A stretch of DNA of 64,000 nt from Alteromonas sp. KUL49 (lineage in GTDB: Bacteria > Pseudomonadota > Gammaproteobacteria > Enterobacterales > Alteromonadaceae). Location: assembly GCF_006538345.1 (NCBI RefSeq), contig NZ_BJKL01000006.1, positions 1 through 64,000 of the forward strand. Direction: 5' to 3'. The notes under the pieces are model-generated. The model was not told where the DNA came from. It made no database searches and saw nothing but the letters and a program-made list of their open reading frames with translations. Within the stretch, counting starts at the first letter, position 1. Each line of letters starts with the position of its first letter. Positions 8,510-18,438 of this stretch are shown here, piece after piece. Both the position numbers and the translations under genes were made by a program.

Positions 8510-9010
8510 TCAAACCAACAACCACCGCATCCCCGCATTTACAGCTGCTTGTTGGTCATAAATATAATCCCCCACATATAAGCATTCTTCTGGTTGTAGT
8601 TGCCATTGCTCTGCTATTTGCAGCAGTGCTGTGGGGTCAGGTTTAGCTGGGGCGTCTTCTCTTGTCAGTACCAAGTCTATGGGTATTTGGTTATTGTGTA
8701 TTTTAATGTTGGTGGCTTGAGTGCAGTTGCGGGTAACAATGGCCATGGGTAGGTTGTTGGCTTGAGCTTGTTGTACCATTTGTTTGCCAATGTCTAACCA
8801 TTTGGCGTTTTCTGCGTCGGCAATTTCGTGCTGTAAAATAACGGCGTTGGCGTGTGCTTTTTCGTGATCGGGGAGTTTGTCTACAAACTCAAGAATGTCT
8901 TCGCTTTTGCTGCAACCAATTTGCTCTCGTATGGCTGAAAAGTTAAGTTGCGATTCTACTAGGGTGCCGTCTAAGTCGAAAATAACCCCTTTGATCCCGT
9001 CTAAATTCAT
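8510..9010 (-). CDS. HAD-superfamily hydrolase (phosphoglycolate phosphatase/YqaB-like)
   Basis: A 166-residue cytoplasmic phosphatase. Motif I is VIFDLDGTLVESQ with nucleophile Asp12 and Asp14; the motif II threonine is in MAIVTRNC; the motif III lysine is in APAKPDP; motif IV is VGDYIYDQQAA. The cap is a short helical insertion (subfamily IA), so the protein is smaller than typical Gph (about 220 residues). It acts on a small phosphorylated metabolite that the sequence does not identify. It sits back to back with the EamA exporter gene and shares the 131-bp region between them. Confidence 0.9.
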   Translation of the reverse strand: MNLDGIKGVIFDLDGTLVESQLNFSAIREQIGCSKSEDILEFVDKLPDHEKAHANAVILQHEIADAENAKWLDIGKQMVQQAQANNLPMAIVTRNCTQATNIKIHNNQIPIDLVLTREDAPAKPDPTALLQIAEQWQLQPEECLYVGDYIYDQQAAVNAGMRWLLV

Positions 9011-9141
9011 AGCGTTGTTTGCCTTTTTACTGCTTTGTTATTACAAAAGATTCAGAATAGTCGCGGCTTTATACGTACAATTGCTATAGTTCGCGCCATT
9101 AAATTTGGCTAATTATTTTATAACCTTTGTAGGCGGGAGTA

Positions 9142-10029
9142 ATGGGTGTATTTGCAGCGCTAGGTACGGCGCTTTGTTGGGCAATTGCCGCACGACTTTA
9201 TCAACAAACCGGTAACGCGTTTTCACCCCTTTCCATGAACTTTTGGAAGGGTGCTATTTCTATTGTTATTTTGTCGGTGGTTGTACTGATTATTCCTACT
9301 AACTTGCATTCTCACTATGCGTTGGGTGTGTTGTTGGTGAGCGGTTTTATTGGCATTGGTATTGGCGATACGCTGTTTTTTAGAGCCCTGCAATCTATTG
9401 GCGACAGCCAAACCGTATTGGTAGCCGAAACACTCGCGCCTATTTTTACGGCGCTGTTTGCTATGGCGTTTATTGGCGAATGGCTCACTTGGCAACAATG
9501 GATAGGTATTGCGGTCGTGCTACTTGCCATAGACATGGTGATTAAATCACGAAAACGGGATACCACCCATGTATTTGCTACCTCGGGCTATTTGTACGCG
9601 GTGGGAGCGGCCATTTGTCAGGCCGTAGGTGCGGTAATGAGTCGTGATATTTTAGCCAGCGGAGATATCGATGCTGCCAGTGCTGCACTGTTTCGTTTAG
9701 TGGGTGGAATGGTATTTGTTGTGCCGCTCATGCTTATATCTAAAACCGTATGGTTACCCAAAGTAACGAGCGCTGTTCGAACGTGGCGATTGTTTGTTAT
9801 TGCTACCTTGCTAGGTACTACCGCCGCGATTTACTTACAAATGTTTGCTATTGCCAATGCAAAGGCTGCAGTGGTGCAAACCCTTATTGCAACAAGCGCA
9901 TTGATGAGTTTGGGTGTGGCTTGGATATTGGGAGAAAAGGCGTCGAAGGCCACCTTGTATTGGTCGGTTACCGCCCTTATTGGCGTGGCACTTTTGATAT
10001 TTTTTGGTGACAACAGCCCACTTCACTAA
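9142..10029 (+). CDS. EamA-family (DMT superfamily) transporter
   Basis: A 295-residue inner-membrane protein with ten predicted hydrophobic helices in two repeated EamA halves (about 1-135 and 150-290); each half has the typical end, for example VLVAETLAPIFTALFAMAFIGEWLTWQQWIGIAVVLLAI and the matching VVQTLIATSALMSLGVAWILGEKASKATLYW. Members export amino acids, nucleosides or other small metabolites, often as efflux carriers; the substrate cannot be read from sequence. It starts 12 nt after a GGCGGGAG stretch. A long inverted repeat follows its stop and may end the transcript. Confidence 0.9.
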   Translation: MGVFAALGTALCWAIAARLYQQTGNAFSPLSMNFWKGAISIVILSVVVLIIPTNLHSHYALGVLLVSGFIGIGIGDTLFFRALQSIGDSQTVLVAETLAPIFTALFAMAFIGEWLTWQQWIGIAVVLLAIDMVIKSRKRDTTHVFATSGYLYAVGAAICQAVGAVMSRDILASGDIDAASAALFRLVGGMVFVVPLMLISKTVWLPKVTSAVRTWRLFVIATLLGTTAAIYLQMFAIANAKAAVVQTLIATSALMSLGVAWILGEKASKATLYWSVTALIGVALLIFFGDNSPLH

Positions 10030-10044
10030 GCGCTGTTGAAAACG

Positions 10045-10087
10045 AGGTTTACTCACCAGAAACAGGCGAACAGGCGTGAGTAAACCT
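10045..10087. terminator. Inverted repeat between convergent genes (possible terminator)
   Basis: AGGTTTACTCAC (10045-10056) and GTGAGTAAACCT (10076-10087) are perfect 12-bp arms around a 19-nt loop that holds the short direct repeat ACAGGCG. It lies 15 bp after the EamA transporter stop and 24 bp past the stop of the convergent small exported protein. There is no clear T-tract, so a terminator role is only likely, not shown. Confidence 0.45.
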
Positions 10088-10110
10088 GCTAAGACAAATG
10101 CTAAAGGGGG

Positions 10111-10362
10111 TTAAACCCTGAAGCCTTTTGACGTACAGCTCGAACGCTTATCACGCAATGCTGAAAGGTGTCGCTTCAACCAAGATTTTTGAATATCTGA
10201 TTTGGTGGTGCGCAGCTCGTCGTTGACTCGCTTGAGCTCTTTACCTACTAGCAAGCAGCTCGAACTGGTTGGCTCAAACCCACTAGCGTGAGCTTTGGTA
10301 GTAGGTAATACTGTGACCGACGCTGCAATGGCGGTACTAATTACAAGGGTACGTAGATTCAT
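10111..10362 (-). CDS. Small exported protein of unknown function
   Basis: I place the start at the ATG at 10362 because GGAG lies 7 nt upstream and the product then begins with a signal peptide (MNLRTLVISTAIAASVTVLP..., cleavage probably after AHA). The longer frame to 10401 would put 13 residues in front of the signal. The mature part is about 55 residues, rich in Lys, Arg and Ser, with two cysteines (in SSSCLLVG and RSSCTSKG) that could form one disulfide in the periplasm. No family is recognised. It is downstream of cheB on the same strand but more than 60 bp away, so membership of the che operon is doubtful. Confidence 0.65.
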   Translation of the reverse strand: MNLRTLVISTAIAASVTVLPTTKAHASGFEPTSSSCLLVGKELKRVNDELRTTKSDIQKSWLKRHLSALRDKRSSCTSKGFRV

Positions 10363-10462
10363 GTTGTGGCTCCGATTACTCAGTAATTCAAAATCTAGCA
10401 CAGCCGTTGCCTTGCTTTAGTGCATCGCCCAATACACGGGTATGAAAATTACTGCGCAAGGA

Positions 10463-11521
10463 TTATACCCTTGAACCTGCTCCCATTGCTTCAATTACTT
10501 TCATGACGCGCTGCGGAATTTTTTGCAAACTGCATACTTCGGTTGCCGCTCCCATATCTATGGCAACCTTTGGCATACCAAAAATCACACTACTGGCCTC
10601 GTCCTGACAAAAGGTAGCACAGCCTTGTTGCTTCATCGCCAGTAACCCTGCCGCTCCGTCTTTACCCATACCTGTGAGCAGAACGCCTACCGCGTTGTCA
10701 CCCGCACAATCTGCGAGAGATTTAAACATTACGTCGACTGACGGGCGATGCCCAGACTCCCGCTCATCGTCACCCAACGACGCTATATAATCGGCTCCGC
10801 TTCGCACTACCCGTAAGTGTTTTCCGCCAGGGGCAATGTATGCAGAGCCAGGTAAGAGTCGCTCATTGTGTACCGCTTCAGTTACCCGAATTTGACACAA
10901 GCTATGAAGCCTCTGTGCATAGGTGGCGGTAAATCCCGAGGGCATATGCTGGGTAATAACCGTTGCAGGTGCGTTACTGGGGAACTGAAGTAACACTTCT
11001 TTGATGGCCTCTGTTCCGCCAGTAGACGCGCCGATACCGATAAGTTTTTCGGTACCTGAATAGTGAAATGTTGATGTGCGTGTTGTTGCGCTGGGTGACG
11101 TATTTGGTGTTGAGTATCTCGGTTTACATTGCGCGGCTATGCGTATTTTATCGATGATCAACTGGCTGTAATTCGCCAAAGCTTGGGCAATATCTAACTT
11201 TGGCTTAGGTACAAAATCTACCGCACCTAATTCCAACGCCCTAAGCGTGGCCTGCGCACCTTGTTGTGTGAGTGTGGATATCATCACTACAGGTGTGGGC
11301 TTGGCTTTCATTAGCACTTCTAAAAAGCGTAAGCCGTCTACCTTTGGCATTTCAATATCGAGAGTGATCACATCGGGCTCGTGTTCCAGTACCATTTTTT
11401 TGGCAACGTAGGCGTCTTGCGCGGCGCCAACCAACAGCATGTCATCGGCTTGGTCGATGATGCTGGCGAGCAATTGCCGAATGAGCGCAGAATCATCGAC
11501 GACCAGTACTTTTATCGGCAT
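10463..11521 (-). CDS. cheB: Chemotaxis response regulator / protein-glutamate methylesterase CheB
   Basis: A 352-residue two-domain CheB. The N-terminal receiver (about 1-125) has LVVDDS, the phosphorylated Asp in PDVITLDIEMPKVDG, and the conserved Lys in FVPKPKLD. The C-terminal methylesterase (about 165-345) has the catalytic serine in GIGASTGGTEAI, the histidine in VITQHMPSG and the aspartate in LTGMGKDGAAG. It removes methyl groups from, and can deamidate, the chemoreceptor encoded in the same operon, giving adaptation. The start overlaps the end of cheD by 29 bp, so the two are translationally coupled. It is the last gene of the operon. Confidence 0.97.
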   Translation of the reverse strand: MPIKVLVVDDSALIRQLLASIIDQADDMLLVGAAQDAYVAKKMVLEHEPDVITLDIEMPKVDGLRFLEVLMKAKPTPVVMISTLTQQGAQATLRALELGAVDFVPKPKLDIAQALANYSQLIIDKIRIAAQCKPRYSTPNTSPSATTRTSTFHYSGTEKLIGIGASTGGTEAIKEVLLQFPSNAPATVITQHMPSGFTATYAQRLHSLCQIRVTEAVHNERLLPGSAYIAPGGKHLRVVRSGADYIASLGDDERESGHRPSVDVMFKSLADCAGDNAVGVLLTGMGKDGAAGLLAMKQQGCATFCQDEASSVIFGMPKVAIDMGAATEVCSLQKIPQRVMKVIEAMGAGSRV

Positions 11522-12125
11522 CTAAAGTCTCCGTAAATGTGAAGGTACCCGCCTTCGCTTGCTGCGCTAACAACACTCTGTGCGTGCTCTCTCGTTCGTA
11601 AAGCCCTGCGTTATTAAACTCTTTAATTCGCTTCATAAACACATTGCCCTCTTCAGGGAAAAAGTAGATTTTTCGGGCGTAGTTCGACATTAAATCGCTA
11701 CTTATCAAAGGAATGCTTTCCTGCTTTAAGTAGGCCACTACAAATTCTGCGTTAATTTTACCTATGTCTTGCTGCACAAAGCCGGGTAACACCTTGCCTC
11801 CACCAAACGCTTTAGCAACAAGTCGACCGCGATTTGCCCCTAATTTAACAAGTTGTTCTATGAGCATACTCATTGCGTGAACGCCGTATTTAGACGCCAA
11901 ACAATTATCCAGAGAACTAGCGAGGTTTAAGTCTGGTAACATGAAATGATTCATGCCCCCGATATTAGTCTCTGGGTCGTAAATACATGCAGAAACGCAC
12001 GATCCTAAAATAGTTACCAATACCTTGTTAGAACTCGTCGCCACATATTGCCCGGGTAACAACTTTACCGCTTCTCGTTGTAAGCGTTTGTCGAAATAGG
12101 TAATGGGTTGTTCATCCTGACTCAT
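11493..12125 (-). CDS. cheD: Chemoreceptor glutamine deamidase CheD
   Basis: A 210-residue CheD. The core GSCVSACIYDPETNIGGMNHFMLPD contains the catalytic Cys and His in the order expected for the family, and a conserved Thr/Ser region follows (KAFGGGKVLPGF). CheD deamidates receptor glutamines to glutamates and tunes receptor output together with CheB. It lies between cheR and cheB, overlapping cheB by 29 bp and starting 15 bp after cheR. The C-terminal 25 residues are polar and family-variable. Confidence 0.96.
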   Translation of the reverse strand: MSQDEQPITYFDKRLQREAVKLLPGQYVATSSNKVLVTILGSCVSACIYDPETNIGGMNHFMLPDLNLASSLDNCLASKYGVHAMSMLIEQLVKLGANRGRLVAKAFGGGKVLPGFVQQDIGKINAEFVVAYLKQESIPLISSDLMSNYARKIYFFPEEGNVFMKRIKEFNNAGLYERESTHRVLLAQQAKAGTFTFTETLDADKSTGRR

Positions 12126-12140
12126 ACTAGGATTACTGCC

Positions 12141-12980
12141 TTACTTTACCGGTATGTACACTGTGTTTCCTACCGACCGGACTAAGTCGGTATGCATAGT
12201 AAAGTTCTCTGAATGCCCCGCAAAATAGAGCCCTTTAGGAGTGAGGCGATTGACCATTTTTGCCAGTATTTCTCGTTGTGTTTTTGGCTCGAAGTAAATC
12301 ATCACATTGCGACAAAAAATCACGTCAAAAGACTGAGGTAATGGCCAATGCGTGGCCGTTAAGTTAAGGGGCATGAAAGTCACCATACGGCGAATTTCAT
12401 CTACCACTTTCACCTTTCCGGCATGGCTGCCCTTACCGCGAAACAAAAACTGTTTGGCGTACCCTGCAGGGAGCTGCTTTGCTCGCTCTATGGAATAAAT
12501 ACCTTTGTCTGCGGTGTCTAATACGTGACTGTCGATGTCGGTTGCAATAATAGACACGGGCGTATCAAAACTTCGATAAGCGGCGGCCACTGTCATAGCG
12601 ATTGAGTAGGGCTCTTCCCCCGTACTACTCGCGGCACACCATATTCGTCTCACATTTGGCGAAGCCCGCAGATGCGCCTTTAACAAGGAAAAGTGATGAG
12701 CCTCTCTGAAAAATGCAGTTAAGTTAGTGGTTAACGCATTAATGAACTGCTCTTCTTCATCTTTGGAGGTCTGAACCAGCGACAAATAGCTGTCAAAGGA
12801 GTCAATACCTAGCGCGCGTAGCCGCCTTACCAAGCGGCTGTACACCATAGCGTCTTTAGACTCGTTTAATCGTATACCCGCTTTCGCAAACAATAACGCT
12901 TGTACACGAGAAAAGTCATTTTTACTGTAGGCAAATTCCGTTGCTGATGCTTGTACTGGCGTTACCTTGGCTAGCGTCAA
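12141..12980 (-). CDS. cheR: Chemoreceptor protein-glutamate methyltransferase CheR
   Basis: A 279-residue CheR with the usual N-terminal helical domain (about 20-85; FSRVQALLFAKAGIRLNESKDAMVYSRLVRRLR) and the SAM-binding methyltransferase domain (about 95-275). Signature parts are RIWCAASSTGEEPYSIAM, the acidic residue in IIATDID that binds the ribose, and FDVIFCRNVMIYFEPKTQ. It methylates receptor glutamates. It starts right after the mcp stop (no gap), so it is translated with it; the receptor ends in EWEAF, a pentapeptide of the type that tethers CheR. Confidence 0.97.
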   Translation of the reverse strand: MTLAKVTPVQASATEFAYSKNDFSRVQALLFAKAGIRLNESKDAMVYSRLVRRLRALGIDSFDSYLSLVQTSKDEEEQFINALTTNLTAFFREAHHFSLLKAHLRASPNVRRIWCAASSTGEEPYSIAMTVAAAYRSFDTPVSIIATDIDSHVLDTADKGIYSIERAKQLPAGYAKQFLFRGKGSHAGKVKVVDEIRRMVTFMPLNLTATHWPLPQSFDVIFCRNVMIYFEPKTQREILAKMVNRLTPKGLYFAGHSENFTMHTDLVRSVGNTVYIPVK

Positions 12981-15521
12981 TTAAAAGGCCTCCCATTCAG
13001 CATCGTCAGGGGCTGCAGGGCTTAATGCTTTAACTGATTTGGGTCGTCGTCCGTTAAGAATCTCGCCAGCACTTTCTGCTTTAATCGCGACAGGGGCGGT
13101 TATCGGCGCAGCGCTAAAGTTGGATTCCGTGGCTCCTACATTGAACAAAGACACGCGCTGAGCTAATTGTCCAGACTGTTGACGCATACTGTCTGCAGCA
13201 GCGGCGGCTTGTTCCACCAGCGCTGCATTTTGCTGAGTCATTTCATCCATTTGTACAACGGCGTTGTTTACTTCTTGAATACCCGTTGACTGTTCAGCCG
13301 AGGCAGCAGCAATTTCCGACATAATGTCGTTGACGCGCGTGATGGCTGTCACTATATCAGCCATGGTTTCACCCGACTTATTCACCAAGGTGTTACCGTT
13401 AGATATTTTCTCCACTGAGGTCGAAATCAACGCTTTAATGTCTTTTGCCGCCTCTGCAGAACGCTGAGCAAGTGTACGAACCTCGGAAGCAACTACGGCA
13501 AAACCTCTGCCTTGTTCCCCTGCTCTGGCAGCTTCAACCGCTGCGTTTAACGCGAGTATGTTTGTTTGAAAGGCTATGCCATCTATTACACCAATAATGT
13601 CAGAGATACGCTGTGCCGACTCGTTGATCTCGCCCATGGTGTGCACAACTTCTTCAATCACTTTTCCGCCGTCTGAAGCTACTTCAGACGCTTGTGAAGC
13701 TAAGCTTTTCGCTTGGTCTGCGTTTTCAGCGTTGAGTTTAACCGTGCCCGTGAGTTGCTCCATTGCCGAGGCAGTTTCTTCTAAACTAGACGCTTGCTGC
13801 TCGGTACGGCTAGACAGGTCCGCGTTGCCCGTAGCAATTTCATTAGAACCTGTATCGATGGTCTCAACGGCCGAACGAATTTTTATGATGGTATCTCGTA
13901 ACTCATCAATGAATGAGTTGATGGACTCACCCAAGACTTTAAAATCGCCATCAAGGGTTTGCTCAATGTTTTCAGTCAAGTCGCCACTTGCCAGTGTGGT
14001 CATGATGTTTTTGATACATTCCACAGCCACCGTACGCCCCGTGACATCACTGGCATATTTTACTACGCGGAAGGGCACGCCGTTTTCATCAAGAATTGGG
14101 TTGTACGAGGCTTGTATGTACACCGCGTTACCCTGTTTATCCAAACGTTTATACTCGCCGCTGGAATACACCCCTTGTCGGAGTTGGTCCCAAAACATGC
14201 TGTATTCAGTGGAGTTCTTATAGGCGGGTTCAACAAAAATACTGTGATGCTTGCCTTTCACTTCTTCGAGGGTATATCCCATGGCACCGAGAAAGTTGTC
14301 GTTGGCGGTTTGAATAATGCCGTTCACATCAAACTCAATCACGGCTTGCGATTTACTGATAGCGTCTAATTGACCTTCAAAATACGCGTTTTTCTTCTTC
14401 TGTTCGGTAATATCAGTGGCAAACTTAACCACTTTGTAGGGGTGGCCTTTGGCGTCATAAATTGGATTGTAAGAGGCTTGGATCCAAATCTCTTTTCCAC
14501 CGCGGGCGAGGCGTTTAAATTCACCGGTCTTGTAGTTACCCGCTTTTAAATCTTGCCAGAACTCAGCGTATTCCTTACTGGCTTTATAGTCGGGCTCTAC
14601 AAATATACTGTGGTGCTGCCCTTGAACTTCGCTGAGTTGGTACCCCATAGCCCCTAAGAAGTTATCGTTAGCCGTAAGAATATTGCCGTTTAAATCAAAC
14701 TCAATGACCGCCTGAGACTTACCAATAGCATTGATCTGCCCTTCAAAATCGGTAGTTTTGCGCTTTTGTTCGGTGATATCGGTGGCAAATTTTACGATAG
14801 ACGTAATATTGCCATCCCGATCAAAAATAGGGTTGTACGAGGCTTGGATCCAAATATCTTCCCCCGATTTGGTAACTCGACAAAATTCTCCACTGTGCAC
14901 TTCACCATCTTGCAGCTTACGCCAGAATTCTTGGTATTCGGCGCTTGCCGCATAGGCTTTATCAACAAACATGCGATGGTGTTTGCCAACCACTTCTTTA
15001 TCTGAATACCCCATTGCATTCAGAAAGTTGTCATTGGCCGATTTAATGGTGCCTTCAGGAGTGAAATAGATGACCGCCTGACTACGCATAATGGCGTTCA
15101 CGGTACCCTCTTGACGGCGAAGTTCCGCATCTTCTGCCCACTCCACCACCAATGTCCCCTCTTCCATACCTTGAGTCGTGCGAAGGGGCGTGATTTTTAG
15201 GGAGAATATATTTACCGCAAGTGTCACAGTGATTTCTTGAGCGCTGATAACATTAACCAGTTCGCGAGCCACACTCTTTCGACCCCGCAACACACTATCA
15301 ATATTTACGCCCTTCAACGTCGCACCTGAGGCTACTGCATCAAAGTCGTCGCTGTACAAAGACATAAAGCTAGAAAATGCTGGATTAGCATAAAGAATGT
15401 TGCCCATGGTATTCATCACGCATAGTGGTGAAGAGCTCACATCCAGTATTGATGAGTTAAGTTGTGCCGCTTGCTGAGCAGCTTTTAATTCATCGCCATT
15501 TAAAAAAGTAAACACACCCAT
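12981..15521 (-). CDS. Soluble methyl-accepting chemotaxis protein with tandem PAS domains
   Basis: An 846-residue receptor with no convincing membrane helix, so it is probably cytoplasmic. A weak PAS-like segment (about 25-130) is followed by three strongly similar PAS/PAC units of exactly 122 residues each (SQAVI at 147, 269 and 391), each ending in FATDITEQ or YASDVTGR and each with a His-His pair in G(K/Q)HHxxF. A HAMP-like stretch and methyl-accepting helices follow (about 505-790), with the signalling tip [20 protein letters not shown]. The C-terminus is EWEAF, matching the xWExF CheR/CheB tether. Encoded between cheW and cheR, it takes the place of Aer2/McpB of the Pseudomonas Che2 cluster. 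Oxygen, redox or a small ligand are possible signals; the sequence does not say which. Confidence 0.95.
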   Translation of the reverse strand: MGVFTFLNGDELKAAQQAAQLNSSILDVSSSPLCVMNTMGNILYANPAFSSFMSLYSDDFDAVASGATLKGVNIDSVLRGRKSVARELVNVISAQEITVTLAVNIFSLKITPLRTTQGMEEGTLVVEWAEDAELRRQEGTVNAIMRSQAVIYFTPEGTIKSANDNFLNAMGYSDKEVVGKHHRMFVDKAYAASAEYQEFWRKLQDGEVHSGEFCRVTKSGEDIWIQASYNPIFDRDGNITSIVKFATDITEQKRKTTDFEGQINAIGKSQAVIEFDLNGNILTANDNFLGAMGYQLSEVQGQHHSIFVEPDYKASKEYAEFWQDLKAGNYKTGEFKRLARGGKEIWIQASYNPIYDAKGHPYKVVKFATDITEQKKKNAYFEGQLDAISKSQAVIEFDVNGIIQTANDNFLGAMGYTLEEVKGKHHSIFVEPAYKNSTEYSMFWDQLRQGVYSSGEYKRLDKQGNAVYIQASYNPILDENGVPFRVVKYASDVTGRTVAVECIKNIMTTLASGDLTENIEQTLDGDFKVLGESINSFIDELRDTIIKIRSAVETIDTGSNEIATGNADLSSRTEQQASSLEETASAMEQLTGTVKLNAENADQAKSLASQASEVASDGGKVIEEVVHTMGEINESAQRISDIIGVIDGIAFQTNILALNAAVEAARAGEQGRGFAVVASEVRTLAQRSAEAAKDIKALISTSVEKISNGNTLVNKSGETMADIVTAITRVNDIMSEIAAASAEQSTGIQEVNNAVVQMDEMTQQNAALVEQAAAAADSMRQQSGQLAQRVSLFNVGATESNFSAAPITAPVAIKAESAGEILNGRRPKSVKALSPAAPDDAEWEAF
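13986..15083 (-). repeat. Three tandem 366-bp PAS-coding units inside the chemoreceptor gene
   Basis: The units begin at about 15083, 14717 and 14351 and have a constant period of 366 bp (122 codons). Protein identity is high between units and stretches are alike at DNA level too, such as the shared block reading GAGGCTTG(G/T)AT at equivalent positions. This is a record of recent internal duplication of one PAS/PAC module. Confidence 0.85.
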
Positions 15522-15574
15522 GACGTTACGCCTTCTTGCCGAAATATTCTAAGTTGATTGAGATCGATAGTCTG

Positions 15575-16078
15575 TTACGCGTCTTCGGTCACCGTTTCTG
15601 GTGCCACCAACCCCAATTCCTCACTGGTAACTAGGCGTTCAATATTCACCAAAATTACCATGGTATCTTCAACATCCGCCAACCCCTGCAAATAGCGGCT
15701 GTCAAAGGCCACGCCAAATTCTGGCGGGGCTAAAATGGTTTCATCTGCGAGTCGAATAACATCCGACACTCCATCGACAACTATGCCTACAATGCGTTCT
15801 TGAATATTGAGCATAATGACAATGGTAAACTCGTTGTACGTTGCCTCTCCCACATTGAATTTAATGCGTAAGTCCACAATGGGAACTATGTCGCCACGTA
15901 GGTTAATTACCCCTTTGATAAAGGCGGGAGCGTTGGCTATTTTCGTAACTTGTTCGTATCCGCGAATTTCTTTGACCGTGGTGATGTCCAAAGCATAGTG
16001 CTCGTCACCTAACACAAAACTCAGATACTCTTTCTCTTCACCGCCAATCACGGTTTGCTGTAGTACGGCGTCACTCAT
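15575..16078 (-). CDS. cheW: Chemotaxis coupling protein CheW
   Basis: A 167-residue CheW with the usual SH3-like fold. Recognisable blocks are [26 protein letters not shown] at the start, the receptor-binding block [19 protein letters not shown], and [15 protein letters not shown] further on. It links the receptor to CheA. Its start overlaps the cheA stop by 4 bp (ATGA), showing coupled translation. The C-terminal 15 residues are acidic. Confidence 0.97.
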   Translation of the reverse strand: MSDAVLQQTVIGGEEKEYLSFVLGDEHYALDITTVKEIRGYEQVTKIANAPAFIKGVINLRGDIVPIVDLRIKFNVGEATYNEFTIVIMLNIQERIVGIVVDGVSDVIRLADETILAPPEFGVAFDSRYLQGLADVEDTMVILVNIERLVTSEELGLVAPETVTEDA

Positions 16079-18042
16079 GACAGTAACTCCTCTAGTTGAC
16101 GAGACGTGTAAGTGGTAGCAATGGAATCTGTGTCGATAATCAGCGCCACTTTGCCGTCACCCATAATGGTTGCTCCAGCAATACCCGCCACTTTTCGGTA
16201 ATGTTGCTCTAAGCTTTTGATCACTACTTGCTGCTGACCAACGAGAGCGTCGACCAACACGCCATAGCGTTTTTTACTGCTTTCAAGCAGTACTACAATG
16301 CCTTCGGTGGGAGACCGCTGTGCGTTTTCCACGTCCATGTAGTCGTAAAGGGGAACCAGCGGCCAATATTGATCGCGAATATGCAAAACGCTGTCGTTGC
16401 CCAAGGTTTTGATTTGCGATGCAGTGGGTTGAAAAGATTCAATGATATTGAGTAATGGAATCACAAATATCTGATTGCCAACAGACACACACATACCGTC
16501 CACAATGGCCAGTGTGAGTGGTAAATGGATGAAGAAACCAGATCCCTCACCCTTTGTGGATTCAATCTCGATGCGCCCGCCAATACTTTCAATATTGCGA
16601 CGCACGACATCCATACCTACACCTCGACCAGACACGTCGGTAACGGCTTCTGCAGTAGAAAACCCCGCTTGGAAAATCAGCTGCCATACTTGTTCATCTG
16701 GCAGATCGTCGGCTACTTCAAGGCCATTAGAGCGCGCTTTTGCGAGAATACGTTCTCGGTTTAGGCCCGCGCCGTCATCGATAATACCTATGATGATATT
16801 GCCACCTTTTTGCTCGGCACTCAGAATAATAGTGCCCGTTTCTGGCTTACCTGCGGCAATGCGCTGTTCGGGTATTTCTATGCCATGATCAATACTGTTC
16901 CTCACCAAGTGAGTGAGTGGATCGACAATCTTTTCGATTAAACTCTTATCAATTTCAGTGCTACCACCGTTGATGACCAAGTCTACTTTTTTATCTAGTT
17001 TGGCGGCGAGATCTCGCACCAAACGAGGAAAGCGATTAAAGGTTGATGTGAGCGGTAGCATCCGCATAGACATCACCGATTCTTGAATTTCGCGGGTATT
17101 GCGTTGCAGTTCATCTATGGCCAGTTGCAAACGTTCAGCAATAGCGCCTTCTACTTCTTGCCCTATCATAGACAACATCGACTGAGTGATGACTAACTCA
17201 CCGACTAAATTCACCATGGCGTCGATCTTAGTGGTATCAACGCGAATCGATACCGCATCTTTAGTCTTAGGCTTAGCAGGGTGTTCTTTTCTCGACTGCA
17301 ATGGACGGGTCGTTACAGACGGCGTGATTGGGGCTTCAGCTTTATGGTATTCTTGCGGGCTATCTTTAGCACTTGGTGCTACAGGCTTGTCTTCTTTGTC
17401 TTTAGATTCTGGCTCATTGAAATTCAAAGGTTCAAAAAAGCCGAAGCCATCAATGTCTTCTTGGGCGGTAGATGATAATGGTTGGGCTTTACTCTCGGTC
17501 TCTTCCTGTGTGTTTTGCAATACAGGTTCATCATCAAAGAAGCCAAATCCATCATCATCACACGAGGTTGTCTCAACAACCGGCGCTACGGTTGGCTCGT
17601 CGTCAAAAAAGCCGAAGCCGTCTTCGCTATCGTTGCTACTACTCTCAGTCAATGCAATGCCAATGCTGTTTTCCAATTGGCTAATGCGCTGATCAATAGT
17701 CACGGTTGGTGTTGGTGAACCTTCTCGATAGGCGCTAAGCGTTTCTTTGAGTACATCAATACTTTCTAAAAGCAGGTTTACACTGTCTATCGTTAATGAG
17801 AGCTCTCGGTTACGGGCCTTATCGAGTAAGTTCTCCATGACATGCGTTAATCGAGTTAACTCATCAAACCCAAAAATGCCACTGCCGCCTTTAATAGAAT
17901 GCGCAGCTCTGAATATGCTATTGAGGTCCTCGGCATCAGGTGCATCAACATCAAACGACATGAGCAATTGCTCCATGTCGTCGAGATGCTCCTCACTTTC
18001 TTCAAAGAACACGCCGTGGAACTGGTCAATATCGATAGTCAT
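16075..18042 (-). CDS. cheA: Chemotaxis histidine kinase CheA (no P2 domain, DGFGFF linker repeats)
   Basis: A 655-residue CheA. P1 carries the phosphorylated His48 in [16 protein letters not shown]. The usual P2 CheY-binding domain is absent: residues about 130-260 are a low-complexity acidic linker with three DGFGFF motifs (141-146, 164-169, 198-203). P3 dimerisation ([23 protein letters not shown]) and the P4 ATPase follow, with N-box [12 protein letters not shown]1 IIDDGAGL and G2 [16 protein letters not shown]5 is the CheW-like end. It phosphorylates the CheY encoded upstream and CheB downstream. Position and partners match the F7/Che2 class. Confidence 0.97.
   Translation of the reverse strand: MTIDIDQFHGVFFEESEEHLDDMEQLLMSFDVDAPDAEDLNSIFRAAHSIKGGSGIFGFDELTRLTHVMENLLDKARNRELSLTIDSVNLLLESIDVLKETLSAYREGSPTPTVTIDQRISQLENSIGIALTESSSNDSEDGFGFFDDEPTVAPVVETTSCDDDGFGFFDDEPVLQNTQEETESKAQPLSSTAQEDIDGFGFFEPLNFNEPESKDKEDKPVAPSAKDSPQEYHKAEAPITPSVTTRPLQSRKEHPAKPKTKDAVSIRVDTTKIDAMVNLVGELVITQSMLSMIGQEVEGAIAERLQLAIDELQRNTREIQESVMSMRMLPLTSTFNRFPRLVRDLAAKLDKKVDLVINGGSTEIDKSLIEKIVDPLTHLVRNSIDHGIEIPEQRIAAGKPETGTIILSAEQKGGNIIIGIIDDGAGLNRERILAKARSNGLEVADDLPDEQVWQLIFQAGFSTAEAVTDVSGRGVGMDVVRRNIESIGGRIEIESTKGEGSGFFIHLPLTLAIVDGMCVSVGNQIFVIPLLNIIESFQPTASQIKTLGNDSVLHIRDQYWPLVPLYDYMDVENAQRSPTEGIVVLLESSKKRYGVLVDALVGQQQVVIKSLEQHYRKVAGIAGATIMGDGKVALIIDTDSIATTYTSRQLEELLS
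17434..17622 (-). repeat. DGFGFF motif repeats in the CheA linker
   Basis: Three copies of Asp-Gly-Phe-Gly-Phe-Phe, each in an acidic setting (DDEP follows the first two), spaced 23 and 34 residues apart in a region where P2 is missing. Short repeated aromatic motifs in a flexible linker are the usual form of a docking site; binding of CheY or CheW is inferred. Confidence 0.7.
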
Positions 18043-18072
18043 TTAGCTTCCCTCGTGCTACCTATGCGTTAA

Positions 18073-18438
18073 TTAGCCTAAGACTTTCTTAGCTATAGCG
18101 AGCAACTTATTGGGGTCAAAAGGTTTTACCATCCATCCAGTGGCACCTGCTGCTTTGCCTTTGGATTTCATATCATCACTGGCTTCAGTGGTGAGCATGA
18201 CGATAGGTGTTCGCGCAAAATTGGCGAGCCCCCGTAAACTCTTTACTAACGTAATACCGTCCATCCTCGGCATGTTTTGATCGGTAAGCACAAAATCAAA
18301 GCTTTGTACCTGACACTTTTCAAGTGCCTCTTGGCCGTCTTGCGCAGTAGTAACACTATAATTGGCGCCCTTTAGCGTCATCTCGACCATCTGTCGTATC
18401 GACACTGAATCATCTACTACCAAAATATGCTTGCTCAT
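18073..18438 (-). CDS. cheY: Chemotaxis response regulator CheY
   Basis: A 121-residue single-domain receiver. It has ILVVDDSVSIRQ, the phosphorylated Asp in FDFVLTDQNMPRMDG, Thr in IVMLTTEAS and Lys in WMVKPFDPN. It is the first gene of the che operon, 30 bp before cheA, with an AGGAG ribosome site. Being the operon's own CheY, without flagellar genes nearby, it may have an output other than the flagellar switch, as for CheY2 of Pseudomonas. Confidence 0.95.
   Translation of the reverse strand: MSKHILVVDDSVSIRQMVEMTLKGANYSVTTAQDGQEALEKCQVQSFDFVLTDQNMPRMDGITLVKSLRGLANFARTPIVMLTTEASDDMKSKGKAAGATGWMVKPFDPNKLLAIAKKVLG

Noticed and set aside
13576..14223. 215-residue ORF antisense to the che-operon chemoreceptor
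   Set aside because: Shadow of the repeated PAS and signalling domains; no ribosome site or domain.
17186..17692. 168-residue ORF antisense to cheA
   Set aside because: Shadow frame of a strongly coding gene; Ser-rich composition arises from the opposite strand's repeats.
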